Part shown: positions 8,877 to 18,202 of the stretch, one piece after another
Position numbering within the stretch: the first letter of the stretch is position 1
Layout of the letters: every line of letters starts with the position of its first letter
From: Nocardioides rubriscoriae
GTDB taxonomy: Bacteria > Actinomycetota > Actinomycetes > Propionibacteriales > Nocardioidaceae
Direction of reading: 5' to 3'
DNA length: 64,000 bases
Assembly: GCF_008087085.1 (NCBI RefSeq)
Contig: NZ_VIYJ01000003.1
Coordinates: 1 to 64,000, forward strand
Notes under the pieces: generated by a model
Databases searched by the model: none
What the model was told of the DNA's origin: nothing
What the model saw: only the letters and a program-made list of their open reading frames with translations
Program-made: the position numbers and the translations under genes

Positions 8877-8976
8877 TCCTGTGCGACCCAGGCACGGACC
8901 CGGGCGCGGACCTGGTCGCAGCGGGCCTCTCGTACGCTGCGAGGACCGACCAGCCCCAGGACGAAGGAACCCGTAC

Positions 8977-10035
8977 ATGAAGCTCGGCATGATCCTCGAC
9001 TACGCAGGCGGCTTCGAGGCCACCGTGGAGCAGCTCGTCGACTACGAAAAGTCCGGGCTCGAGCTGGTCGCGGTCGCCGAGGCCTACTCGTTCGACGCGG
9101 TCAGCCAGCTCGGCTACATCGCGGCCCGCACCCGCGAGGTCGAGATCATGTCGGGCATCCTGCAGATCTACTCGCGCACCCCCGCGCTGCTCGCCATGAC
9201 CGCCGCGGGCCTCGACTTCGTGTCCGACGGCCGGTTCACGCTCGGCCTGGGCGCGTCGGGCCCGCAGGTCGTCGAGGGCTTCCACGGCGTCCCGTACGAC
9301 GCCCCGCTGGGTCGCACCCGCGAGGTGGTCGAGATCTGCCGCCAGGTGTGGCGGCGCGAGCCGCTCGTGCACGACGGCAAGCACTACCAGGTGCCGCTGC
9401 CCGCCGACCGGGGCACGGGCCTGGGCAAGCCGCTCAAGCTCATCAACCACCCGCTGCGCGAGCGGATCCCGATCTCGGTCGCCGCGCTGGGCCACAAGAA
9501 CGTCGCCCTCGTGGCCGAGATCGCCGAGGGCTGGCAGCCGCTGTTCTTCCACCCCGGCCGCGCCCAGGAGGCCTGGGGCGAGTCGCTCCAGGCGGGGCTG
9601 GCCAAGCGTGACCCGGCACTGGGCACCCTCGACATCCAGCTGCAGATCAGCTTCGCCCTCGGCGAGCCCGACCCGGCCGCGATCGCCTCGGTGCGCAACC
9701 AGCTCGCGCTCTACATCGGCGGCATGGGTGCGCGTGGCAAGAACTTCTACAACGAGCTCGCCTGCCGCTACGGCTACGAGAGCGAGGCCGCCGAGATCCA
9801 GGACCTCTACCTCGACGGCCGCAAGGCCGACGCCGCCGCGGCCGTGCCCGACGACCTGGTCAGCGCGGTGTCGCTGATCGGCACCGAGGACGACGTCACC
9901 CGCCAGCTCGAGGCGCTCGCCGCCGCCGGGGTCACCACGCTGCTGCTCAACCCGGTCGCCGAGACGCCCGAGGCGCGGGTGCGCGACGTCGCCCGCCTGG
10001 CCGAGCTGCGCGACGCGGTGGTCGCCGGGTCCTGA
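8977..10035 (+). CDS. LLM-class F420-dependent oxidoreductase
   Basis: 352 residues with the luciferase-like TIM barrel: MKLGMILDYAGGF, the block FTLGLGASGPQVVEGFHG typical of F420-dependent members, and VAALGHKNVALVAEIAEGW. It would transfer hydride between F420 and an unknown substrate. ATG 8977 was chosen because GAAGGA lies 7 nt upstream. A -10-like TACGCT occurs at 8933-8938, giving a short leader. It stands alone between the phosphatase and convergent genes, so context does not suggest a substrate. Confidence 0.8.
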   Translation: MKLGMILDYAGGFEATVEQLVDYEKSGLELVAVAEAYSFDAVSQLGYIAARTREVEIMSGILQIYSRTPALLAMTAAGLDFVSDGRFTLGLGASGPQVVEGFHGVPYDAPLGRTREVVEICRQVWRREPLVHDGKHYQVPLPADRGTGLGKPLKLINHPLRERIPISVAALGHKNVALVAEIAEGWQPLFFHPGRAQEAWGESLQAGLAKRDPALGTLDIQLQISFALGEPDPAAIASVRNQLALYIGGMGARGKNFYNELACRYGYESEAAEIQDLYLDGRKADAAAAVPDDLVSAVSLIGTEDDVTRQLEALAAAGVTTLLLNPVAETPEARVRDVARLAELRDAVVAGS

Positions 10036-10055
10036 CCCCGGCTGTACCGGACCGG

Positions 10056-11690
10056 TCAGCGCAGCCGCGGGCCGGGTCGGTCCGGCCCGCGGTAGACGTC
10101 GATGCCGCCGCTGGTGCCCTGCCAGACGTCGCCGTCGGGGCCGACCTCGGTGGCGGCGTAGAAGGAGTTGCCGGCCGGGGTCGGGCCCGAGACCTCGTGC
10201 AGCACGACCCGGCCGGTGCGCAGGCTGACGCCCTCGAGCCCCCAGACCCCGCGTCGCTGGCCCTGGCCGTAGATCAGGCCGGACTCGGTGCTGAGGGTGG
10301 GGATCGCGTTGGGGATCGACACCGTCTCGTTGACCCAGGTGACCGAACAGGTGCGGGTGCGGGGGTGCCAGTCGATGCGCTCCATGCCGTGCGGCGCCTG
10401 CCGGGGATCGCCGCCCAGCTCGGCGGCCACCAGCGGCCGGATCCGCGCCGGCACGAGGTCGAGCACGCTCTCGTCGCGCAGACTGTTGTTGACGATGACG
10501 CTGGAGTAGCCGCTGGTCAGCACCGACTGCTCGGAGATGGTGCGGGTCGCCGACGGGTCGCCGAAGGTCACCGGCACCTCGCAGGCGATCCGCCGGCTCT
10601 TGCCGGGCGCGACCGGCTTCCAGTCCGCGGGGATCTCGTCGCGCCACATGAGGACCAGGTTCATCAGCGGACCACCGTCGGTGATCACCACGAAGCGGTC
10701 GCGGTCGGCGCTGGTGCCCATGACGTCCGGGGTCGAGCCCGACCCGGCGCCGAGCCGTACGCCGCTGGGCGGGGGGCCGACGTTGTAGCCCGCGCTCCAC
10801 CTCAGCGACAGCCGCTTCCCGTTCCACTGGACGCGGTTCATCCGCTTGGAGCTGACGACGTAGATGCCACCGCCCTCGTCGGTGGAGATGGAGTTGGAGA
10901 CAACCTGGACCCGCCCGTCGGGCTGGTCGCACCGGCCGGCGTTGAGGTTGAGGGTGCGCAGGTGCTCGCGATCGAAGCGGCCCAGCCGTCGGGGCACGAC
11001 GCCGACCACGCCGCGCTCGGTGGCGAAGGCGACGTGGCCGTCGTAGGTCATGGTGATCCCGACGAGCCGGTCGTCGCTGCCGCACAGCGCCCGGGCGGGC
11101 AGCCGGAGCCGGGCCAGGCGTGCGATCGGCGAGGTCCGGCGGCCGACCTGCGCGTCGCCGTAGACCTCGATCGCGTCGGCCAGGCCGACGAAGAGGTGGT
11201 CGTCGCGGTCGAGGAGGTTGTAGGCGCCCGAGATGCTGAAGCTCGACTGCGAGGTGGGCACCGGCAGCACCGAGTCGATGACGTCGCCCGTGCGGGTGTC
11301 GACCTTGTGGATCGCCGACGGCGTCACCGTCGACATCCACGCCACCCGCCGTCCGTCGCGGTAGGGGGAGGAGAAGGCGACCGAGATGGGCGTCGCGGAC
11401 GGCGAGCCCGGGAGGGCGACCCGGTCACGGGTCACGGCGTCTCCGCGGTGGGGCGCCGGGTAGGGCGACGAGCCCGACGCGTAGGAGTTGCGGTGGCTGC
11501 CGCCCCAGCCCGACTCGGCGACGTGGGGATTGCACGGGGGCTCGTGCCGGCCGACCGGCGTACGGCAGGTGGGGGCCTCGGCGCGTGGCGCGGCGGTCGG
11601 TGCGGGGGTGGCCGCGGCGGGCCCGCTGGCGAGGACTGCGCCCACGAGGCCGAGGACGGCGAGGTGCCGGCGGGTGGGTAACGGGATCAT
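10056..11690 (-). CDS. Secreted protein of about 544 residues, beta-propeller-like
   Basis: Starts with a Sec signal peptide (MIPLPTRRHLAVLGLVGAVLASGPAAA) cleaved near residue 27. The mature part has recurring short beta-type blocks such as DGHVAFATERGVVGVV, GGGIYVVSSKRMNRVQW, DRFVVITDGGPL and GDVWQGTSGGIDVYRG, suggesting a propeller of PQQ or WD type; several Cys pairs fit an extracellular location. No enzymatic motif is recognised. Its ATG overlaps the stop of the upstream DUF1254 gene (ATGA), so the two are translationally coupled and probably work together outside the cell. Confidence 0.65.
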   Translation of the reverse strand: MIPLPTRRHLAVLGLVGAVLASGPAAATPAPTAAPRAEAPTCRTPVGRHEPPCNPHVAESGWGGSHRNSYASGSSPYPAPHRGDAVTRDRVALPGSPSATPISVAFSSPYRDGRRVAWMSTVTPSAIHKVDTRTGDVIDSVLPVPTSQSSFSISGAYNLLDRDDHLFVGLADAIEVYGDAQVGRRTSPIARLARLRLPARALCGSDDRLVGITMTYDGHVAFATERGVVGVVPRRLGRFDREHLRTLNLNAGRCDQPDGRVQVVSNSISTDEGGGIYVVSSKRMNRVQWNGKRLSLRWSAGYNVGPPPSGVRLGAGSGSTPDVMGTSADRDRFVVITDGGPLMNLVLMWRDEIPADWKPVAPGKSRRIACEVPVTFGDPSATRTISEQSVLTSGYSSVIVNNSLRDESVLDLVPARIRPLVAAELGGDPRQAPHGMERIDWHPRTRTCSVTWVNETVSIPNAIPTLSTESGLIYGQGQRRGVWGLEGVSLRTGRVVLHEVSGPTPAGNSFYAATEVGPDGDVWQGTSGGIDVYRGPDRPGPRLR

Positions 11691-13144
11691 CGGGACACTC
11701 CCAGGTCCTGGACGGGGGGTGGCGTCCACCGTCGGGTGAGCACTGCCCTGCGGGGGCCGTAGAGCCTCAGGTTGAGCCGGAACTGGCCGGAGGGCGCGGG
11801 CAGCCAGTTGACGCGCGTGCCGGTGGGCTCGGTGCGCTGCACGGCGATGACGACGGAGCCGTCGCGCCGGCGTACGAGGGGCGGGTGGCTCGGGCCGACG
11901 GAGTAGCGGTCGTCCGCGTTGGGCACGAGGTAGCCGTCGGCGTCGTACATCGTGAGGGACCAGAAGTAGCGCACCGGGGGCAGCTCGCCGGGTGCGAAGG
12001 TGAGCCGGTAGCGGTGGGTGCCGGTGTAGAGGACGCCGTGGCCGTCGGTGACGCCGACGGGGTACGTCGCCTCGGCCCGCGTGTTGGCGCCGAGGCCGGC
12101 GGCGGCGATCTGGGCGCGGAACCGGTAGTCGGTGCCGTAGTCGCCGATGTCGTCGGGCGGGTCGTACCAGCCGTCGTGGCGCACGGCCGTGGCCAGCGCG
12201 TCGCCCTTGGTCGCGGTGAGCAGGGTCGCGGCCCCGGCCTCGATCCCGGCGTAGAGCGACCGCAGGGTGAGCGGGTCGAGACCGGCCCGCTCCGGTGACA
12301 GCCCGGGCCCGATGCCGTAGGGGCGCAGGCGCTCCAGGAGCGGCCGGTCGCGGCGCGGGGGCGGGTTGTGGGCGAGCGCCGCGTTGAGCCGGCGCACGAA
12401 GGCCGGGCCGGTGGTGGGCGTGGGGTGCTCCTCCGGTGCGCCGGGTCGGCAGCCGTCGGGGAAGCGACGCCGGGTGCCGTCGGGCAGCGTGAGGGAGTAG
12501 CGCTTCATCAGCGTGTAGGCGCGGCGCTGGTCGGCGCGGTCGGTGGCGAGGGTCCGCCCGATCACCCAGACCCTCCGGTAGGCCGAGGTCACGACCCGCG
12601 TGACCCCCCGGTCGCGCGCCGCGCTGCGGGGGCCGGGGTTCCCGCTCCACCGGACCTGGATGGCGCCGGCCCGCCCGCCGTCCTCGCGCGTGCCGGGGGT
12701 CGCGATGACGTTGGTGAAGGGGTCGAGCATCGCGAAGCTGTAGTAGCGCCGGCCCATGTCGGGATGGCGCAGGACGACCGGGCCCCGGCCCAGGTCGAGC
12801 TGGGCGATCGAGTAGAGCGTGTCGGTGTTGACCGCCACGACGTCGCGGAACGAGGCGTCGGCGAACCGGCGCGCGTGGGAGAAGGAGTTGACGGGCGCGT
12901 TGCCGACGGCGTCGGGGCAGCGCACGCTGGTCTCCTCGCGGCGCACCCGGAGGAACTCGAGCAGCGGGAAGCCGTAGTCGTAGGCCTGCTGGCCCAGGAC
13001 CAGGGCCGTCGCCGGGTCGGGCGGGACCGCGGCCGTGACCGCCACCGGGACCGAGGCCGGGACCGAGGCCGGGGCGGGTGAGGTGGTCGCGGCCAGGAAC
13101 GGGGCCACGAGCGCGAGCGCCACCGCGACGGACCTGCGTCGCAT
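11687..13144 (-). CDS. Secreted DUF1254/DUF1214-domain protein
   Basis: 485 residues. Signal peptide MRRRSVAVALALVAPFLAA then an Ala/Pro-rich linker. The DUF1254 part (about 45-185) has QQAYDYGFPLLEF, VVAVNTDTLYSIAQLDLG and RYYSFAMLDPFTNV; the C-terminal DUF1214 part (about 370-485) has RYFWSLTMYDADGYLVPN and NWLPAPSGQFRLNLRLYGP. The family is widespread and its role is unsettled. GGGGGAGG 6 nt before the ATG supports the start. It is coupled to the propeller-like secreted gene downstream. Confidence 0.85.
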   Translation of the reverse strand: MRRRSVAVALALVAPFLAATTSPAPASVPASVPVAVTAAVPPDPATALVLGQQAYDYGFPLLEFLRVRREETSVRCPDAVGNAPVNSFSHARRFADASFRDVVAVNTDTLYSIAQLDLGRGPVVLRHPDMGRRYYSFAMLDPFTNVIATPGTREDGGRAGAIQVRWSGNPGPRSAARDRGVTRVVTSAYRRVWVIGRTLATDRADQRRAYTLMKRYSLTLPDGTRRRFPDGCRPGAPEEHPTPTTGPAFVRRLNAALAHNPPPRRDRPLLERLRPYGIGPGLSPERAGLDPLTLRSLYAGIEAGAATLLTATKGDALATAVRHDGWYDPPDDIGDYGTDYRFRAQIAAAGLGANTRAEATYPVGVTDGHGVLYTGTHRYRLTFAPGELPPVRYFWSLTMYDADGYLVPNADDRYSVGPSHPPLVRRRDGSVVIAVQRTEPTGTRVNWLPAPSGQFRLNLRLYGPRRAVLTRRWTPPPVQDLGVSR

Positions 13145-13247
13145 CGCGACCTCCCCCTGGGACGAGTGCTGGACCGGCGTCATCCTAGGCACCAGCGCGG
13201 GGACGCGTTCAGGTTGCGCGCAGGTTGGCGTCGTTACCGTCCCCGAG

Positions 13248-14234
13248 GTGACTGACGTGCTGGCCGTCGAGGCGACCGATGTGAGCAAGACGTTCGGGAC
13301 GGTACGGGCCGTCGACGACATCACCGTGCGCGTGGCCCAGGGGGAGGTGTACGGCGTCCTGGGGCCCAACGGTGCCGGCAAGACGACATTCCTGCGGATG
13401 CTGTTCGGCCTGATCCGTCCTGACCACGGCACGATCCGGGTCTTCGGACGCACCTGGGAGCACGACGACGTCGCCGTCCTCGACGGCGTCGCCGGGTTCA
13501 TCGAGAGCCCGAAGTTCTACCCCTACCTGACCGGGCGGCAGAACCTCGAGGGCCTCGTGCTGCTCGACGGTGGGGTCCGGCCCGGGCTGCTCGAGGAGGT
13601 CATCGAGCTCGTCGACCTCGGTGACCGGGTCGACCTCGAGGTCGGCGGCTACTCCTACGGCATGCGGCAGCGGCTCGGCGTCGCGGCCAGCCTGCTGCGC
13701 GAGCCCCGGCTGCTGGTGCTCGACGAGCCGGCCAACGGCCTCGACCCTGCCGGGATCCGCGACATGCGGGCGCTGGTCAAGCGCCTGGCCGCCAGCGGCC
13801 TCACCGTGCTGCTGAGCTCGCACCACATGGACGAGGTCGAGGAGATCTGCGACAACGTCACGATCATGACGCGCGGCCGGGTCGCCTTCCACGGCTCGAT
13901 CACCGACCTGCGCGCGATGGCCCCGGCGCCGGGCTACGATCTGCGCACCGACGCCGACGACCGTGCCCTGCTGGTCGCCGCCGACCACCCACGCGTGCAG
14001 GTCGACCTGCGCGACGACCTGGGTCTCGTGGTCACCGCCACCGAGACCGACGCGGCGGCGTACGTCGCCGACCTGTGCGCGCGCGGCATCGCGCTGCGGG
14101 CCCTCGTGCCGACCCGCACCCCGCTGGAGGCGCTGTTCTTCATGCTCACCGACGAGCCCGAAACCGACGACCGGGCCCACCCGGACGGTGGCGCCGCCGG
14201 CCGGCCCGCCGGGGCCACGACGGGGGCCCGATGA
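13248..14234 (+). CDS. ABC transporter ATP-binding protein
   Basis: 328 residues. Walker A GPNGAGKTT, signature YSYGMRQRLG (degenerate LSGGQ), Walker B LLVLDEPANGLDP and switch His in SSHHMDEVE, all within the first 210 residues; the remaining 110 residues are a C-terminal domain as in antibiotic- or bacitracin-type exporters. A -10-like TACCGT at 13235-13240 sits 7 nt before GTG 13248, so the transcript is probably leaderless. The permease follows with an ATGA overlap. Confidence 0.9.
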   Translation: MTDVLAVEATDVSKTFGTVRAVDDITVRVAQGEVYGVLGPNGAGKTTFLRMLFGLIRPDHGTIRVFGRTWEHDDVAVLDGVAGFIESPKFYPYLTGRQNLEGLVLLDGGVRPGLLEEVIELVDLGDRVDLEVGGYSYGMRQRLGVAASLLREPRLLVLDEPANGLDPAGIRDMRALVKRLAASGLTVLLSSHHMDEVEEICDNVTIMTRGRVAFHGSITDLRAMAPAPGYDLRTDADDRALLVAADHPRVQVDLRDDLGLVVTATETDAAAYVADLCARGIALRALVPTRTPLEALFFMLTDEPETDDRAHPDGGAAGRPAGATTGAR

Positions 14235-15094
14235 GCACCACGACCCCCACGGTAGCCGTGACGACCCCACCCGCCGTCCGTCCCGGCCTGGGCGGGGTGG
14301 TGCGGTGGGAGACCCGCAAGCTGCGCCACCAGAAGCGCGCCTGGGCGGTCCTGCTCGGCGCCCTGCTCGGCCCCGTCCCGGTCGTGATGGTCATCGGCGC
14401 GCAGTCGCGCCCGCCCAAGGACTCGCTCTTCGGGAGGTTCGCCACCGAGAACGGCTTCGCGCTCGCGCTGCTGGTGCTCGGCTTCGCCTCACAGTGGGTG
14501 CTGCCGCTGCTGACCGCGATTGTCGCCGGCGACATCTTCGCCAGCGAGGACCAGCACGGCACGTGGAAGACGGTGCTCACCCGCTCGACCGGCCGCGGCC
14601 TGCTGTTCTGGGCCAAGACCCTGGTCGCGGGCGCGTTCGCCGTGCTGGTGCTGGTGGTCCTGGCCGCCTCCACCATCGCCGCCGCCCTGCTGATCGTGGG
14701 CCACCAGCCCGTCATCGGCCTCTCGGGTCAGACCGTGCCCAGCGCGTCGGCGCTCGCGCTCGTCTCGGCGAGCTGGGCCACGGTCCTGGCGCCGACGCTG
14801 GGTTTCACCGCCCTGGCGATCCTGCTGTCGGTCTGGTCGCGCAACCCCGCCGTCGGCATCGCCGCGCCGGTGGTCGTCGCCATGGTGATGCAGCTGGTCG
14901 GCTCGCTCGGCGGCATCGAGGGCCTGCGACCGTTCCTGCTGACCACGTCGTTCGAGTCGTGGCACGGGCTGCTGACGGCGCCGCGCTTCACCGGACCCCT
15001 CGTCGAGGGAGTCGTCGTGTGCGGGGTGTGGGTCGTCGTCTCGCTCACCGTCGCGTACGTCCTGCTCCGCCGTCGCGACATCACCGGAGGCTGA
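14231..15094 (+). CDS. ABC transporter permease (ABC-2 type)
   Basis: 287 residues. After a polar N-terminus of about 40 residues come about six membrane segments (about 45-63, 78-98, 130-155, 172-198, 206-226, 255-276). The motif SEDQHGTWKTVLTR after the second helix is typical of ABC-2 permeases. Its ATG overlaps the ATPase stop, so it forms an exporter with that protein. The cargo is unknown. Confidence 0.85.
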   Translation: MSTTTPTVAVTTPPAVRPGLGGVVRWETRKLRHQKRAWAVLLGALLGPVPVVMVIGAQSRPPKDSLFGRFATENGFALALLVLGFASQWVLPLLTAIVAGDIFASEDQHGTWKTVLTRSTGRGLLFWAKTLVAGAFAVLVLVVLAASTIAAALLIVGHQPVIGLSGQTVPSASALALVSASWATVLAPTLGFTALAILLSVWSRNPAVGIAAPVVVAMVMQLVGSLGGIEGLRPFLLTTSFESWHGLLTAPRFTGPLVEGVVVCGVWVVVSLTVAYVLLRRRDITGG

Positions 15095-15099
15095 CCGCC

Positions 15100-15906
15100 A
15101 TGACCACGCTCCGCTCCCTCACCCCGCGCGCGGTCGGGGTGGCCCTCGCCGTGCTGCTCGCGGTCGTCGGCCTCGGCGCGATCGCCGTCGCGGCCAACGG
15201 CGGCCCGGGCTCCAGCACCGTCACCCGGGCCCGTCTCGAGCGCTCGTTGCCCGTCGTCTTCGCCAACGTCTACGCCGAGCAGGCGCGCCTCCTCGGCCAC
15301 ACCGGGGTCACGCCGGCCTCGCTGGACGCGCAGGCCATGTGCGACAAGGGCGGCGCCCAGAGCGCCGACGTCGGCCCGGGCTCCACCTGGGTGTGCCTGA
15401 TGAGCTGGACCGACACCAACGTGCCGATGCCCTCGGAGGGCTACGGCAAGTTCGAGCTCAACGTGCACTCCAACGACTGCTACACCGCGGGTGGACCGTC
15501 CAAGCTCACCGGCTACCTCACGCTCACCGACACACGCGGCCGCGAGGTCTCCAACCCGGCCTTCGAGTTCGACGGCTGCTTCGACCCGGGCGGCGACGAC
15601 ACCCCGACCGGCCACACCTTCCCGTCGGTCACCAGCGTCATCAGCACCACCGCGGCCGTGGACGCCCGGGGCAGGGTCGGCGTCCAGCTCGGCTGCGGCA
15701 CCGGGGCCGACGGGTGCGTCGGCACGGCCACGCTCACGGCCGGCTCGACCACCCTCGGCACCGTCCCCTACGAGATGACCGAGGAGTCGACGACTATGCT
15801 GCACTTCCCGACCGCATCCCCGGCCGGCGCCACCGAGGTCGAGCTGACCCTCACCCCCGCGACCGGCTACGCGTCGTCGTCGGGGTCGACGCTGCCGGTG
15901 CAGTAG
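15100..15906 (+). CDS. Secreted or membrane-anchored protein of unknown function in the ABC operon
   Basis: 268 residues. One N-terminal hydrophobic segment (about 10-33, VGVALAVLLAVVGLGAIAVAA) acts as signal peptide or anchor. The rest is a soluble Thr/Gly/Asp-rich domain with six cysteines (for example AMCDKGG, STWVCLMSW, NDCYTAGG, FDGCFDPGGDD, LGCGTGADGC), which probably form disulfides outside the cell. GGAGG lies 9 nt before the ATG, 5 bp after the permease. It is probably an accessory or sensing protein of the exporter. Its last 56 bp overlap the convergent phosphopantetheinyl transferase gene. Confidence 0.65.
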   Translation: MTTLRSLTPRAVGVALAVLLAVVGLGAIAVAANGGPGSSTVTRARLERSLPVVFANVYAEQARLLGHTGVTPASLDAQAMCDKGGAQSADVGPGSTWVCLMSWTDTNVPMPSEGYGKFELNVHSNDCYTAGGPSKLTGYLTLTDTRGREVSNPAFEFDGCFDPGGDDTPTGHTFPSVTSVISTTAAVDARGRVGVQLGCGTGADGCVGTATLTAGSTTLGTVPYEMTEESTTMLHFPTASPAGATEVELTLTPATGYASSSGSTLPVQ

Positions 15907-16435
15907 CCGCGACCGCCCAGGCGCCCACGGCGTCGTACGGCGTCACGTCGAGCGGCACGAGCGTGTGACCGAGCACGGGCTCGCCGGACAGCGCGGCCAG
16001 CACGTCGAGGCCCAGCGCCTCGTCGAGGGTGACCTCGCCGAGCTTGACCAGTACCTCCTTGCGCACCCATAGCTCGGCGAACGCGCGCGCCGCGTCGGGC
16101 TGCGCTGCGACCCACGCCCGCTCGTCGGTGGCGAGCAGGTCGAGCGGCAGGTCGCGCTCGCGCACGCGGGGGAGCGACTCGACGTCGATCGCGCAGGGGG
16201 CGTCGGCGACGACGGCGGCCACCAGCCCCGCGGTGTGCGACCACCCGACGTGCGCGTCGCCGCCGACCACCGTGGGTCGCCCGTGGGGTCCACCGCACTG
16301 CGCGCAGACCTGCGTGAACCGCACGTCGGCGTGCCCGGTGGCCTCGGTCACCAGGCGCCGGGCGAGGGTGCGGGCGGCCCGACGGCCGTCCTCCCCTCCG
16401 GTCTCGGCGACCGCGGTGCGCGTCAGGCCTGGCAC
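15851..16435 (-). CDS. 4'-phosphopantetheinyl transferase (Sfp-like)
   Basis: 194 residues. The motifs AIDVESL (metal-binding Asp) and FAELWVRKEVLVKLGE (W-x-x-K-E-x-x-x-K) define the family, which moves phosphopantetheine from CoA to carrier proteins. HVGWSHTAGLVAAVV is the usual upstream block. It starts at GTG 16435 inside the end of the upstream nei-type gene (13-bp overlap). No polyketide or peptide synthetase is in the window, so it may serve a distant carrier. The 3' end overlaps the convergent secreted-protein gene. Confidence 0.8.
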   Translation of the reverse strand: MPGLTRTAVAETGGEDGRRAARTLARRLVTEATGHADVRFTQVCAQCGGPHGRPTVVGGDAHVGWSHTAGLVAAVVADAPCAIDVESLPRVRERDLPLDLLATDERAWVAAQPDAARAFAELWVRKEVLVKLGEVTLDEALGLDVLAALSGEPVLGHTLVPLDVTPYDAVGAWAVAATAPAASTPTTTRSRSRG

Positions 16436-17214
16436 ACCGGGCACCAGAAGAGGGTCCGGGCCCCGAGCTCGGCCCGTCGTACGACGGTCAGGCAGCGCCG
16501 GCAGGGCTGCCCGGCCCGGCCGTAGACGTAGGTGGAGTCGGCCCGGCGCGGCCGTCCGTGCGGACGCTCGCGGTCGTCGGGCTCGGTGGTGACGATGCGC
16601 CCGGCGCGCACGCCGGCGTCCATCAGCACGACCAGGTCGTGCCACATCGCGTCGAACACGGCGGGGTCGAGGTCGCGCCCGGGCAGCAGGGGGTCGACGC
16701 CGTGGCGGAACAGGATCTCGGCCCGGTAGACGTTGCCGACGCCCGCCAGCACGGCCTGGTCGAGCAGCAGCTCGCCGACCGTGCGCCGGGAGCGGGCCAG
16801 CCGGGCGCGGGCCGGGGCCGGGTCGGCGTCGGGGCGCAGCGGGTCGGGCCCGAGCCGCTCGAGCAGCGCGTCACGGCCGGCGTCGTCGAGCAGCTCGCAG
16901 GCGGTGGGGCCGCGCAGGTCGGCCCAGGCGTCGCCGGTGGTCAGGCGCAGCCGCAGCGCCCCGCGGGCCTCGGGCGGCTCGCCGCGCCCGTCGGGGTAGC
17001 GGCCGAACAGGCCGAGGTGGACGTGCAGCCAGTAGTCGTCGTAGCGGTGGAAGAGGTGCTTGCCCCACGCGTCGGTGGCGGCCAGCACCTGGCCGTCGAT
17101 CATCGCGGCGCCCTCGGCGAACCGACCCTGCGGGCTGCTCGCCGACACCCGTCTGCCGACCAGGAGCTTGTGGTGCCGGCCGGCCAGTCGGTGGATCGAG
17201 TGGCCCTCAGGCAA
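16423..17214 (-). CDS. nei: Fpg/Nei-family DNA glycosylase
   Basis: 263 residues. It starts MPEGHSIHRLA: Pro2 is the catalytic nucleophile and Glu3 the partner, as in endonuclease VIII. Further blocks are GKHLFHRYDDYWLHVHLGLFG, DQAVLAGVGNVYRAEILFRH (helix-2-turn-helix) and a C-terminal zinc finger with CRRC and WCPVC. It removes oxidised bases and nicks abasic sites. The start overlaps the end of the upstream SDR gene by 8 bp, and the end overlaps the phosphopantetheinyl transferase start. Confidence 0.88.
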   Translation of the reverse strand: MPEGHSIHRLAGRHHKLLVGRRVSASSPQGRFAEGAAMIDGQVLAATDAWGKHLFHRYDDYWLHVHLGLFGRYPDGRGEPPEARGALRLRLTTGDAWADLRGPTACELLDDAGRDALLERLGPDPLRPDADPAPARARLARSRRTVGELLLDQAVLAGVGNVYRAEILFRHGVDPLLPGRDLDPAVFDAMWHDLVVLMDAGVRAGRIVTTEPDDRERPHGRPRRADSTYVYGRAGQPCRRCLTVVRRAELGARTLFWCPVCQA

Positions 17215-18049
17215 GGCCGACCAGCGCTGCGGACCGCTCCCAGAGGCCGTCGATGATCTTCGGGTCGCGGGCCTGCTTGTTCTCGCGGCCGTTGTCGGTG
17301 AAGCGGCTGAAGTAGTGGCCGTCGATCGCCGGGTCGGGACCGCGCTCGACCAGGGCGACCAGCGGGGCGGCCCCGTCGGGCACGCTGATGGTCGCGAACC
17401 GCTTGAGCGGCGAGCGGTAGAGCAGCCCGACGATCCACGAGTCGCGGCCGAACGAGCTGCCGACCGGGCCCGGGTGCACGGCCACCGAGACGATGCCGTC
17501 GTCGGCCCAGCGCTGGGCGATGCCGCGGGTGAAGACGATGTTCATCAGCTTGCCGGTGCCGTAGGCCGGGAACTCGATCGCGCGCCGGTGCTCGTAGTCG
17601 AGGTCGTCGAGCACGATCTTGCCCATCAGGTTGCCGATGCTCGAGGTGTTGACCACCAGCGACGAGCCCGCCGCCTTGAGCTGCGGGTGCAGCAGGTTGG
17701 TCAGCAGGAACGGCGCCAGGTGGTTGACCTGGAAGTTGGGCTCGTGGCCGTCGTGCGTCTTCTTCGACGGCGAGAACGTGCCACCGGCGTTGTTGAGCAG
17801 CACGTCGAGCGTCGGCACCCGCTCGGCCACCTTGGCGGCCAGGCGGCGTACGTCGTCGAGGCGGGAGAAGTCGGCGACCAGCGGCTCAGTGCCGACGGCC
17901 TCGGCGACCGGCCGCAGCTTGTCGGCCGAGCGCCCGGTCACCAGGACCGTCGCCCCCTTGCCCGCCAGCACCTTGGCCGCCTCGGCCCCGATGCCGTCGC
18001 TGGCCCCCGTCACCAGCACGGTCCTGCCGGTCATCGTCTGCTCGCTCAT
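17207..18049 (-). CDS. Short-chain dehydrogenase/reductase
   Basis: 280 residues. Cofactor motif TGASDGIG, NNAG at about 90, and active-site Y-x-x-x-K in YGTGK preceded by the serine block NTSSIG. The length and NFQVNHLAPFLLTNLL block resemble the retinol-dehydrogenase / protochlorophyllide-reductase-like group. The substrate is unknown. It is the first gene of a three-gene minus-strand run with nei and the phosphopantetheinyl transferase. Confidence 0.85.
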   Translation of the reverse strand: MSEQTMTGRTVLVTGASDGIGAEAAKVLAGKGATVLVTGRSADKLRPVAEAVGTEPLVADFSRLDDVRRLAAKVAERVPTLDVLLNNAGGTFSPSKKTHDGHEPNFQVNHLAPFLLTNLLHPQLKAAGSSLVVNTSSIGNLMGKIVLDDLDYEHRRAIEFPAYGTGKLMNIVFTRGIAQRWADDGIVSVAVHPGPVGSSFGRDSWIVGLLYRSPLKRFATISVPDGAAPLVALVERGPDPAIDGHYFSRFTDNGRENKQARDPKIIDGLWERSAALVGLA

Positions 18050-18134
18050 GGCGCCAGCCTAGGGGTGGGGTGACCACCCCGTCGGGGTGACGTCGTACGA
18101 CGACCGTCACCTCACGACGCACGACGCCGTCACC

Positions 18135-18178
18135 CCACGGTGGTCGAGGAGGTTGCGCTAGCAACCGTCACGAGACCA
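18135..18178. repeat. Dispersed palindromic element, family A, copy 1
   Basis: CCACGGTGGTCGAGGAGG leads into a hairpin GGTTGC-GCTA-GCAACC, followed by GTCACGAGACCA. Outer and inner arms are imperfectly complementary. Closely related copies are at 30285 and 56610 and a decayed one at 18203. It lies in the 216-bp gap between two SDR genes. The rest of that gap holds GTCGTACGAC-type short palindromes (18090s) and no gene. Confidence 0.75.
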
Positions 18179-18202
18179 TGCGGCCGCAGGTGCACGGGGT
18201 GC

